Source: CAWARU01 sp963784575 (GTDB lineage Bacteria > Pseudomonadota > Gammaproteobacteria > UBA6186 > Azoamicaceae). Taken from it: a stretch of DNA of 64,000 nucleotides. Both the position numbers and the translations under genes were made by a program. The notes under the pieces are model-generated. The model was given only the letters and a program-made list of their open reading frames with translations, had not been told where the DNA came from and searched no databases. The stretch is taken from the NCBI GenBank assembly GCA_963784575.1, contig CAWARU010000001.1, positions 2,604,001-2,668,000 of the forward strand, in the 5' to 3' direction. Positions 44,593 to 52,447 of this stretch are shown piece by piece (the first letter of the stretch is position 1; each line of letters opens with the position of its first letter).

Positions 44593-45422
44593 CGTTATAT
44601 ATGCAAGATAATATTGTTTATGGAATCCACGTTGTATCCAATCTGTTAAAGAATGCACCACATCGCGTTTTAGAAGTTTATTTATCTGAATTGAGATCGG
44701 ATGAGAAATTAAAAAACATTCAAAATCTGGCAGAAGAACAAGACATTCCTGTCTTAACAGGATCCAAAAAGCAATTCAAAACTTGGGTTAAAGATGCCAT
44801 ACATCAAGGCGTCATGGCAAAGGTAAAACCAAAAGAAACTATTTCTTACTATGACCTTTTGGAGATAATAAAGAACTGTGAAAATAATTCTAACTCTACG
44901 CCATTATTGCTGATTTTAGATGGCGTTCAAGATCCGCATAATCTGGGCGCTTGCCTCCGAACCGCGGATGCAGCAGGGGTTACCGCAGTCATTATTCCCA
45001 AAGATCGCTCTGTAGGACTTACCCCTTTGGTTCATAAAGTAGCCTCTGGTGCAGCAGAAACCATGCCGGTTATTGAAGTCACGAATCTCGCAAGAACCAT
45101 GGAAGATCTCAAAAAAGAAAATTTCTGGTTGATGGGGACGACGGATCCTTTCAGAGCGATTGAGCAGAGCGGCAAAAAATCGGGTTCAGCTGGACACAGC
45201 GGTAAAGCAGGCATGCAAATTATCCAATCACTTTATCAAACCGATTTACGCGGTAGAATTGCTATCGTGCTGGGTGCAGAAGGCGCAGGACTGCGGCGAC
45301 TCACTGAAGAACATTGCGATATTTTGATGCAAATTCCCATGCTTGGCACAGTTGAAAGTCTAAATGTCTCAGTTGCTGCCGGCGTGTGTCTCTATGAAGC
45401 ACTGAGACAAAGAAGTGGGTAG
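44589..45422 (+). CDS. rlmB: 23S rRNA (guanosine-2'-O-)-methyltransferase RlmB
   Basis: 277 residues, SpoU/TrmH family. N-terminal substrate-binding domain (YGIHVVSNLLKNAP) and C-terminal SPOUT knot: DGVQDPHNLGACLRTADAAG (motif 1), VLGAEGAGLRRL (motif 2), ESLNVSVAAGVCLYE (motif 3). It methylates Gm2251 in the ribosomal P loop. A Gly/Ser/Lys insert lies before motif 2. The start overlaps the rnr stop; a second ATG at 44601 is closer to the E. coli N terminus. Confidence 0.95.
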   Translation: MTLYMQDNIVYGIHVVSNLLKNAPHRVLEVYLSELRSDEKLKNIQNLAEEQDIPVLTGSKKQFKTWVKDAIHQGVMAKVKPKETISYYDLLEIIKNCENNSNSTPLLLILDGVQDPHNLGACLRTADAAGVTAVIIPKDRSVGLTPLVHKVASGAAETMPVIEVTNLARTMEDLKKENFWLMGTTDPFRAIEQSGKKSGSAGHSGKAGMQIIQSLYQTDLRGRIAIVLGAEGAGLRRLTEEHCDILMQIPMLGTVESLNVSVAAGVCLYEALRQRSG

Positions 45423-45431
45423 CGAGTTCTC

Positions 45432-45522
45432 CTGGATTGCTTCGCTATGCTCGCAATGACGCACTGAATTTTGCGAGAACTCAAGTTCGGTGCGTCATTG
45501 CGAGCATAGCGAAGCAATCCAG
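45432..45522. repeat. Perfect 32-bp inverted repeat (palindromic dispersed repeat type)
   Basis: CTGGATTGCTTCGC...GCAATGACGCA at 45432-45463 is exactly complementary to 45491-45522, with a 27-nt loop that itself holds GAACT-CA-AGTTC. The words ATTGCTTCGC and GCAATGACG are typical of dispersed intergenic palindromes in many proteobacteria. It lies 9 bases after the rlmB stop and may act as its terminator. The rest of the 45423-45934 gap is AT-rich with no gene seen. Confidence 0.85.
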
Positions 45523-45934
45523 AAAGTAACTGAACAATTACAATAATTGTCCTAACATTCATTCGCGAATTAATGCGGGGTGTTGTTGCAGCTGACAAAA
45601 ACAAACCATACAAACACAAGTTTTATCTTGAATTTCATAATACGACCTCACTTTGGTAGAATAGAGGCTCTATTATTTCAGGAATATTCAACTAATTCTT
45701 TTTGTAATCGTTGATTAAAATAATGACAGTTTTTGGTTATATTTTTAGTCCTCAGTCCTTACGGTCGGATTCTAAGGTTCAGATAAGGCTGATTTTAAAT
45801 GTAAAAATACTGATTCATCACTAATTTAATTACCAGATTGACACATACTTTTTTTATGTTATAAAATACCCTAACTTATATTGATGCTTATGCACATTTA
45901 TTAACAGCGATACTAAAAGGTAGAGGTAATTGAT

Positions 45935-46711
45935 ATGGCAACCACCAATCCTTTTCTAAAACAATCGACAGTTTTAATGAAATTGCAGGATCAATTTTTA
46001 GATGCACAATCATGGAGTAAGAAAGCATCTGTTTGTAAATCTGTGTACAATCACTATAAGGAGGCCTATGGTGAGGACGCATTGAAAGCAGCACCTCTAA
46101 TGGACCTTGTCTTGAATATTGACTCAGAGAACAAGAAAAAAATTCTAGACATCATAGCAAGCAATCCAGAGCACATTTTGGTCAGAACCAGAGGCGATGT
46201 TAAATATCGCAGCTCTAAACAAAAGAAGATTGCAGTCAGAATTGGAATCAGTAATCTAAGTCCCCTCGAAGCCGCCACCTTCTCAGGGGACTTTCATTTC
46301 GTGAACATTTTTAGAGACAAGCTCCCTGGTAATCTAAAACACCAAGCGGGGTTACAACTAGACGCAATTCTGTCCAACTCCAGTTTTCTATCTGCCTTTA
46401 AAGCAGTCCTTGACGCCTATCAGAAATTTTTCAAAGAAGTCGAAAGCAAAGCAAAAGAGCCAGAGTGGAAAACTGCCTATGAGCTTTGGGAACAACTGGG
46501 CGAGGCGCAGAAAAAACTTTCCACGTTCGGTCTACAAGTATTCTGTAATCCGGTGCCGCATAAACCCCTCCCTGACTTCACACTAGAGCCTGTTCGTGCG
46601 TGTCGCTTCGCAGTTTATGACAATGGGTGGAAAGAGGTAGATTTGGATTTAGATTCGTTTGGGGTTGGTACTGATTTTGCTTTATTAAAGGGCGACGGTA
46701 GTAACTTATGA
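45935..46711 (+). CDS. Hypothetical protein with one degenerate ankyrin-like motif
   Basis: 258 residues, soluble, no signal peptide. Residues ~107-130 (NLSPLEAATFSGDFHFVNIF) follow the ankyrin consensus TPLxxAxxxGxxxxVxxL, preceded by a helical region. No further repeat is convincing. The ATG follows AGAGGTAATTG. It stands alone between the rlmB palindrome and the ATPase operator region, in an accessory stretch. Function unknown; a small effector is one possibility. Confidence 0.6.
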   Translation: MATTNPFLKQSTVLMKLQDQFLDAQSWSKKASVCKSVYNHYKEAYGEDALKAAPLMDLVLNIDSENKKKILDIIASNPEHILVRTRGDVKYRSSKQKKIAVRIGISNLSPLEAATFSGDFHFVNIFRDKLPGNLKHQAGLQLDAILSNSSFLSAFKAVLDAYQKFFKEVESKAKEPEWKTAYELWEQLGEAQKKLSTFGLQVFCNPVPHKPLPDFTLEPVRACRFAVYDNGWKEVDLDLDSFGVGTDFALLKGDGSNL

Positions 46712-46950
46712 TGCGCGATTGAACTATAAAAAGACTTGATATCTGTCCTTATCAGAAATTTTGGCTGTTCATCTTCTAAGATTTTTCGTATTCGTTGCGT
46801 CGCATGTTTGACCCCGTTTGGACCTAATACCGTTTGGACCCAATAAGAAAAAAGTAAAGGCTAATACCGTACCACCGGGAATTTTGTGCTCTCCACATTC
46901 TAGACATTCTAGGGGCTTCCAGCTAGCTTATGCAACCTAATATAATATTG

Positions 46951-46993
46951 CTAACGTTCTAAACGTTATATATACTAACGTTTAGAACGTTAG
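46951..46993. promoter_or_regulatory. Quadruple AACGTT palindrome upstream of the ATPase gene
   Basis: An 18-bp arm at 46951-46968 (TAACGTTCTAAACGTTA core) is perfectly complementary to 46976-46993 with a 7-nt TATATAC loop. Each arm holds two AACGTT words, giving four in 43 bases, 22 bases before the ATG. Most likely an operator for a dimeric/tetrameric repressor. The remaining 46712-46950 sequence contains no gene. Confidence 0.6.
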
Positions 46994-47015
46994 TATTTTA
47001 TTTTAGAGGTAATAA

Positions 47016-48092
47016 ATGGATATTTACAATATAAATCAACATCTTATAAATGGAGATTTAAAAAAAGATGTATTGCCACATTTGGATAATTTAGGTCAAA
47101 CCCGCTTTATTTTTGAGCAAAATTTTGGTTTGAATGCTCTTCCGGAAGAATCCGGCGTGATTCTTATCAGGGGGCCAAGGCAATATGGGAAAAGCACTTG
47201 GCTTGAGGGCAAGATTGCGTCGACCATTCGAGAATTTGGCAAAGGCACCGCGTTATATCTTAATGGGGATGAAATCAAAGATTATCATGAATTATTAAAA
47301 GAAATCAGAATAATATTAGGTTTATTCTCAGGATCCTCGATTAAAAGATTGTTTATTGATGAAATTACTGCCGTAAAAGATTGGGAACGTGCTATCAAAA
47401 GATTAGTGGATGCAGGAGAGCTCAAAGATGTTTTACTGGTCACAACAGGTTCTAAAGCATCTGATCTACGTAGAGGGCAAGAGCAGTTACCAGGAAGAAA
47501 AGGCAAATTGACAAGAACAAAATATATTTTTACACCCGTTTCATATAAAAATTTCTTGGACATTTGCGGTGATACCTTTAAATTGGATAGTATTTTTGCT
47601 TATATCTTATCCGGTGGATCTCCTATTGGAGCAAATGCTTTAGCTGAAAATGGGAGGTTACCGGAATATGTCACTGAAATCATTACCGATTGGATATTTG
47701 GAGAATTTGCAGCCAGCGGTCGCTCTCGTGCTCATTTGATGGCAGTTCTGGAAATATTATATCGGATGGCGTGCACCCCCATTGGACAGGCTAAACTTGC
47801 ACGTGAAAGCGGTTTAGCAAATAATACAGTTGCACAAGGCCATATTGAATTGTTGTCCGATTTAATGACAGTTATTCCTTCTTTTCCTTATGATAATCAA
47901 CGAAACATAACTTTGTTTCGAAAACCCTGTAAATATCATTTTGTGAACCTATTAATGGCAATCTGCTGGCATCCCAAAAAACCACGCACCATTGATGAAT
48001 TAAAACAATTGGATAAAAAAGATCTGGCTTCTTTATATGAATGGACAGTAGCACAAGAAATATGGCGCAGAATTTGTATTGCAGGATTCTGA
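47016..48092 (+). CDS. AAA-type ATPase with DUF4143-like C terminus, main part (frameshifted)
   Basis: 358 residues. Walker A is GPRQYGKST; Walker B is KRLFIDEITAV; TTGSKASDL fits the sensor region. A winged-helix-like segment (~250-290) precedes a domain resembling DUF4143. The frame breaks at ~48089-48090: AGGATTCTGATCCT gives a stop, while removing one base gives Gly-Phe-Asp-Pro and continues into the next entry. Proteins of this kind (Walker ATPase plus PD-(D/E)XK-like end) are common accessory genes of bacteria with unclear roles. Good GAGGTAA ribosome-binding site. Confidence 0.8.
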   Translation: MDIYNINQHLINGDLKKDVLPHLDNLGQTRFIFEQNFGLNALPEESGVILIRGPRQYGKSTWLEGKIASTIREFGKGTALYLNGDEIKDYHELLKEIRIILGLFSGSSIKRLFIDEITAVKDWERAIKRLVDAGELKDVLLVTTGSKASDLRRGQEQLPGRKGKLTRTKYIFTPVSYKNFLDICGDTFKLDSIFAYILSGGSPIGANALAENGRLPEYVTEIITDWIFGEFAASGRSRAHLMAVLEILYRMACTPIGQAKLARESGLANNTVAQGHIELLSDLMTVIPSFPYDNQRNITLFRKPCKYHFVNLLMAICWHPKKPRTIDELKQLDKKDLASLYEWTVAQEIWRRICIAGF

Positions 48093-48324
48093 TCCTCTAC
48101 CGGAGTTTTTAAATTTTTGGCAGTCAAAAGAACATGAAATAGATTTTGTATTGCCTTCTGAGAAAGACTATTTTGAGGTAAAATCCGGCAAAAGTGAGGC
48201 CACAGAATTCATATGGTTTTTAAAGAATTTTGATCATGACCATTTGACCATAATCAATCAAAGTCGATACGAAACCCAAAGAATTAAGGGTATTACGCTC
48301 GAGGATTTTTTATTGGCTGATTAA
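48079..48324 (+). CDS. C-terminal part of the DUF4143-type ATPase
   Basis: 81 residues continuing the ATPase: DPLPEFLNFWQSKEHEIDFVL, then YFEVKSGKSEA. The Glu-Ile-Asp-Phe-Val...Glu-Val-Lys-Ser-Gly pattern is the PD-(D/E)XK-like end found in DUF4143 proteins. It has no start signal of its own (TTG at 48079). Confidence 0.75.
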   Translation: MQDSDPLPEFLNFWQSKEHEIDFVLPSEKDYFEVKSGKSEATEFIWFLKNFDHDHLTIINQSRYETQRIKGITLEDFLLAD

Positions 48325-48792
48325 TCGAGACTAAAGGTTTCCCTGATCTAAGCAGCGGAAAAATACACGTTGTTGCATCAATAAGAAACTTAAAAAGGAA
48401 ATCATAAGGGCGTTCTAACCAGATCCCCTGAAAATGTCCCCAGACTTTAACCCCACTAAATTTCTCGCGGCTCTTCTTTGTTTGCCAGTAAGTTTTAGCC
48501 AAAATTCTATGGATTTCGCATGTATTATAAGTTACCTTCCTAGCCACCACATCTAACCGCCAAAAACTTGACACATCCCCCCATCCCTTTTTGAATTTAG
48601 TTATTATTAGAACTATTATTTAGCTATGAAACCAACTTTAATAGGCTGCCAAGTATTGTCTAGGCAAAACGCTTAATCAAATCGTTTCAGAGAGTTACAG
48701 AGTGTCACAGAAAGTAAATGCTGTAGGTCGGCGTCACGGTTTATCAGCATAAGAATCCAGGGATATAGGGTTCAAGGGTTGAAGTTTTTGGC
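48325..48792. other. 468-bp intergenic region without a convincing gene
   Basis: The segment 48340-48560 has a minus-strand open frame with some coding-like residues that I do not recognise; it could be a gene remnant. The rest is AT-rich. A promoter for the PAP2-like gene is expected near the 3' end but none is clear. Confidence 0.35.
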
Positions 48793-49635
48793 ATGGATGC
48801 AAGAAGATTTGCAAAAAAATTTATTTGTCTTGTCATCGCAATTATCATTTATATTCATTCTTTTTCCGTTCGTGCCGCTTGCATCCATGCAGAACTTAAT
48901 CAGGAGTTTTATTGGCTTCGAGAACTCTATGATGACGTTTTGAATGATTATTATATTTATTACACCAGTCCAAGTAATCTAGCTCTTTTAGGAGGATCAA
49001 TTTTAACAGCAGGTATATTAGCAAATTCAAAAATTGATCGCAGAGTACATCGTCATTATCAAGAAAAATGCAGAACTCGAAATACCGATCGCTGTCTTCG
49101 AGGCCAGGAAGGGATTGGGTTATTTTCTTATCCTAAATATTATGTTGCAAGCATGGCTGTGGGATATTGGTTTAAAGAGTATGAACTTGGATACTATGCT
49201 TATCATTGGGGCAATCGCACGCTGCGAGCCATGTTCATTGTGAGTCCACAAATTACTTTTTTAAGAAAAATTCTCGGTGGCGGCAGACCTTGCAATAAAG
49301 ACTATCCGCATTCAAACTGGCGTTTTATGGTGAAAGGACGTTCCAGTTGCAGCGGCCATACTTTTAATGGCGCATTACCATTTATTTCTGCAGCGATGAT
49401 GACTGATAATCCTTTTTTAAAAACTGGTTTTTATGCCTTATCAATATTGCCTGGCTTATCCAGAATCAATGATGGTAAGCATTATGCTTCGCAGGTGTTT
49501 CTCGGTTGGGCATTGGCTTTTTTGGCAGTCAGGGCTGTTGATTATTCGGATTGGGTACGATGCCGTTATCCAGTGACAATGGAACTCGCTCCTGCACCGA
49601 ATGGTGCGATGATGCGATTTGGGTATTATTTCTGA
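48793..49635 (+). CDS. PAP2-like phosphatase family membrane protein
   Basis: 280 residues. An N-terminal signal or anchor (FICLVIAIIIYIHSF) precedes several membrane segments. The PAP2 signature is visible in order: K-ILGGGRP, then SCSGHTFNGALPF (usually PSGH; Cys replaces Pro), then LSRINDGKHYASQVFLGW, which contains the conserved SR...H. The last Asp of the triad region is replaced by Gln. Such enzymes remove phosphate from lipid or polyprenyl pyrophosphates at the periplasmic face. The altered motif leaves activity uncertain. Confidence 0.75.
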   Translation: MDARRFAKKFICLVIAIIIYIHSFSVRAACIHAELNQEFYWLRELYDDVLNDYYIYYTSPSNLALLGGSILTAGILANSKIDRRVHRHYQEKCRTRNTDRCLRGQEGIGLFSYPKYYVASMAVGYWFKEYELGYYAYHWGNRTLRAMFIVSPQITFLRKILGGGRPCNKDYPHSNWRFMVKGRSSCSGHTFNGALPFISAAMMTDNPFLKTGFYALSILPGLSRINDGKHYASQVFLGWALAFLAVRAVDYSDWVRCRYPVTMELAPAPNGAMMRFGYYF

Positions 49636-49721
49636 GCTGTTGTTGTAACGTGGCATTGCCTTAGAGACGCCTTTTTATGTATAATAAAAAACCTAGGATA
49701 ATTGCTAAGTAATGAGTGTAT

Positions 49722-49988
49722 ATGAGCATACATAATCGGTTTAAAGAACAACTACAAGAGATAGAGCGCCTCTTTGAAGAGAGTGAAAGCGCAAGTAGTA
49801 GCTCTACCGTTTCCACTTTGAAGCTGAGACCCAAATTTGCAAGACCAGATTTTGCGCCAGAACCCGAACCTGAAATTTTACACGCATTGAAATTAAAAGA
49901 ATTAGAACATAAAAATCGATTGAAGAAAAAGAAAGCCGATCGCTTAAAAAAGCAGATGCAACTTATCAAAGTTTTATTTTGCATTTGA
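49722..49988 (+). CDS. N-terminal part of a small unknown protein (frame break at A6)
   Basis: About 88 residues from ATG 49722 (an upstream GTG at 49716 is possible). The sequence is charged and helical: FKEQLQEIERLFEES, a Pro/Glu segment (ARPDFAPEPEPEI), and a Lys-rich helix. The frame runs out at 49986. At 49946-49952 the codons TTA-AAA-AAG form A_AAA_AAG, the dnaX-type slippery heptamer in correct register. The -1 frame continues 110 residues to 50284. One protein of ~190 residues is likely. Confidence 0.5.
   Translation: MSIHNRFKEQLQEIERLFEESESASSSSTVSTLKLRPKFARPDFAPEPEPEILHALKLKELEHKNRLKKKKADRLKKQMQLIKVLFCI
49946..49952 (+). other. A_AAA_AAG slippery heptamer at the frame break
   Basis: Codons TTA-AAA-AAG place the heptamer exactly for a -1 shift, as at E. 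coli dnaX. After the shift the next codon starts at 49952 (GCA-GAT-GCA) and the frame stays open to 50284. A lost A in a homopolymer would give the same picture. Confidence 0.45.
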
Positions 49989-50284
49989 TGCAGAATGGCA
50001 AAAATCATCTCGTTCCGGATTGCATTTTGGAACGTGGCACAGGTGTCATTCAATTTCTGTCACTTGAAGTGATGCTTGAGTTTGTTAAGTTCATGCCTGG
50101 GATTAAACTTAAGTTGCGAGCGAATACGCGTGAACAAGCATTTAAAGTCTTAAGAGACGTCCATCGCCATGGGGTTTCGCAAGCTGTTCGAGAACTTCAA
50201 ATAGGTGATGATATTGTGAATGGTCTGCGACTGTCAGAATTCATGAATCGCGCTACTCCAACCCCAAGACCCGTATCCTTCTAG
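49979..50284 (+). CDS. C-terminal part of the small unknown protein
   Basis: About 101 residues (110 from the slip point): ADATYQSFILHLMQ, then a soluble alpha/beta domain with KLRANTREQAFKVLRDVHRH. Family not recognised. The TTG start has no ribosome-binding site, supporting fusion with the 49722 part. Confidence 0.5.
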   Translation: MHLMQNGKNHLVPDCILERGTGVIQFLSLEVMLEFVKFMPGIKLKLRANTREQAFKVLRDVHRHGVSQAVRELQIGDDIVNGLRLSEFMNRATPTPRPVSF

Positions 50285-50476
50285 CAATCAGAGTAATTTG
50301 ACAACTGTTCATGCATAACTGCATTAGAGACATTCTATAAATGGACGTTCAAGGGGCTCTGTGAACGGTTGATCGATCTGAAAATAGTTTGCTACTGTAC
50401 TTGGTGTCTCATCTCCTCCGGTGATCTATAATATTTAACATATTGTTTCAATGTTACCATTCCCCGAGGATCCAAA

Positions 50477-51421
50477 ATGAGTGACTTAATTAAAACGCCG
50501 GAAATATTCGATTCCAAAGAATGTCTTGCTTTATCCCAAAAATCGCTTGGACAGAAAATTGCGACTCGCGCAGCACAGGTTGGCGATGGTTTGACTATCC
50601 GCCGCGCTCTGCCGCATCGAGATCGAAAAACCATTGGCGCATGGTGCTTTCTGGATCATTTTGGGCCATTGAGTTTAAAAAATACTGAGGGGCTGCGGAT
50701 TGGTCCTCATCCGCATATTGGATTGCAAACTTTTACCTATCCCTTGCAAGGTGAAATTCTTCACAGAGATAGTTTGGGATCAAAGCAAAAAATAGAACCA
50801 GGCCAGGTAAATTTGATGACTGCTGGAAAAGGCATTTCTCATTCGGAAGAATCACTGCCAGACAGTATTCTTCATGGTGTACAACTTTGGATAGCTTTGC
50901 CAGAATCAGAACGTCATCGTGAACCGAATTTTATTCATTACGAAAATATTCCTGTTACGCAAATGGGAAATGTACAGATCAGAGTTTTAGCAGGAGAATT
51001 TCAGGATGTGGTTTCGGAAGTCAAAGTATTTTCTCCTTTAATTGGCTTGGAATTAATTGCTTTGGAAGATACCCTTCTGCTACTTCCTTTGAATCCAAAA
51101 TTTGAACATGGTATTTTACCTTTGATTGGCAGTGTTGAAATGGCAAGTGATAGTATCGATTTGGATATTCTTTTTTATTTACCTAGGGGTAAATCAAATG
51201 TGCCGATTCAAGTTAAAAAAGGATCTAGAATCTTAATTATTGGTGGTGAACCTTTCGAGGAAGAAATTCTCATTTGGTGGAATTTTGTTGCAAGAACCAG
51301 AGAGGAAATGGTTATTGCTCGAGATGCGTGGAATAATCATACTGCATTTGGAGAGGTGGTGGGATTTGATGGGCCAAAACTGACGCCGCCCGAATTACCG
51401 GAGGGAATTAGGAAAAGTTAG
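50477..51421 (+). CDS. Pirin family protein
   Basis: 314 residues, bicupin fold. N-terminal cupin has FLDHFGPL, IGPHPHIGLQTFTYPLQGEI with metal-binding His residues, HRDSLG and the pirin signature VNLMTAGKGISHSEES. The second domain is shorter. Pirins bind iron and some act as quercetinases or redox sensors; the role here is unknown. The ATG follows GAGGATCCAA. First of a same-strand run of four genes. Confidence 0.88.
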   Translation: MSDLIKTPEIFDSKECLALSQKSLGQKIATRAAQVGDGLTIRRALPHRDRKTIGAWCFLDHFGPLSLKNTEGLRIGPHPHIGLQTFTYPLQGEILHRDSLGSKQKIEPGQVNLMTAGKGISHSEESLPDSILHGVQLWIALPESERHREPNFIHYENIPVTQMGNVQIRVLAGEFQDVVSEVKVFSPLIGLELIALEDTLLLLPLNPKFEHGILPLIGSVEMASDSIDLDILFYLPRGKSNVPIQVKKGSRILIIGGEPFEEEILIWWNFVARTREEMVIARDAWNNHTAFGEVVGFDGPKLTPPELPEGIRKS

Positions 51422-51469
51422 GAAAATTGTCTGGGTTACAAGGTAAAAAAATAATTGGAGGAATTTTAC

Positions 51470-52399
51470 ATGGAAGGCAGCATTAGAAAAGAACGTATCA
51501 TCGATAAAATTTGGAAGAGCGAACCTACTATTGAGGGCGCGGGGGTACATCTGAAGCGCGCCTTTGGTTTTCATGAAGTGCCTTTATTAGATCCTTTCTT
51601 ACTGCTAGATGATTTTCGATCTGAAAATCCAGAAGACTATAAAGCAGGTTTTCCATGGCATCCGCACCGTGGTATTGAAACGATTACTTATGTGCTGGAT
51701 GGCGATGTGGAACATGGCGACAGCATGGGACATAAAGGTGACATTTCAAGTGGAGATATTCAATGGATGACGGCAGGGAGTGGTATAATCCATCAAGAAA
51801 TGCCCAAGGGCAATAGCAAAGGACAAATGCTAGGGTTTCAATTGTGGGCCAATCTCCCAAGTCATTCGAAAATGATGGATCCTCGCTATCGCGGTATCAA
51901 GAAAAATGAAATACCAGTGATTCATACCAAAGATCAGGCAAAGATTAAAGTTATTTGTGGTGAAGTGAATGGAACTGTCGGCCCGGTTCGCGATATTGTG
52001 ACCGATCCAGAATATCTTGACATTGAATTACCTGCGGGTAAAACATTTTCACATCCCGTGAAAGAACATCACACTGTACTTGCCTATGTCATAGATGGTG
52101 AAGGTTTTTTCGATCATATTCGTACCCCTTTTGCGCATGATGCGAGCGGCGTAAATTATTTCGATATGAGCTCACCTTGCCCCTGTTCGGATGGTACTTT
52201 GGTTTTGTATAAAAAAAGTGGTAATCATGTTACTGTTACGACAGTGAATAATTCGGTGCGCTTTCTGTTGGTTTCAGGGAAGCCTTTGAATGAACCAGTG
52301 GCCTGGTATGGACCTATTGTGATGAATACACATGCGGAATTGCGCCAGGCATTTAGGGAATTTGAAGAGGGTACTTTTATTAAACATAAACATAGTTAA
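51470..52399 (+). CDS. Pirin family protein, second copy
   Basis: 309 residues. PLLDPFLLLDDFRS, FPWHPHRGIETITYVLDG, VEHGDSMGHKG and IQWMTAGSGIIHQEMP are the conserved pirin metal-site motifs (His, His, His, Glu). C-terminal cupin with HHTVLAYVIDGEG. I start at the ATG at 51470 because GGAGGA lies 7 bases before it; an in-frame TTG at 51455 would swallow that site. Forms a pair with the preceding pirin, 48 bases away; the two are only distantly alike. Confidence 0.9.
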   Translation: MEGSIRKERIIDKIWKSEPTIEGAGVHLKRAFGFHEVPLLDPFLLLDDFRSENPEDYKAGFPWHPHRGIETITYVLDGDVEHGDSMGHKGDISSGDIQWMTAGSGIIHQEMPKGNSKGQMLGFQLWANLPSHSKMMDPRYRGIKKNEIPVIHTKDQAKIKVICGEVNGTVGPVRDIVTDPEYLDIELPAGKTFSHPVKEHHTVLAYVIDGEGFFDHIRTPFAHDASGVNYFDMSSPCPCSDGTLVLYKKSGNHVTVTTVNNSVRFLLVSGKPLNEPVAWYGPIVMNTHAELRQAFREFEEGTFIKHKHS

Positions 52400-52447
52400 G
52401 TGCCAATTGCTTTTAGTCTATTGGATTGAATTGATAAGGAGATTACG

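Noticed and set aside
48293..48574. Minus-strand 93-residue frame that might be a transposase remnant
   Set aside because: Some coding-like words, but no transposase motif, terminal repeats or target duplication could be identified; left as an unexplained gap.
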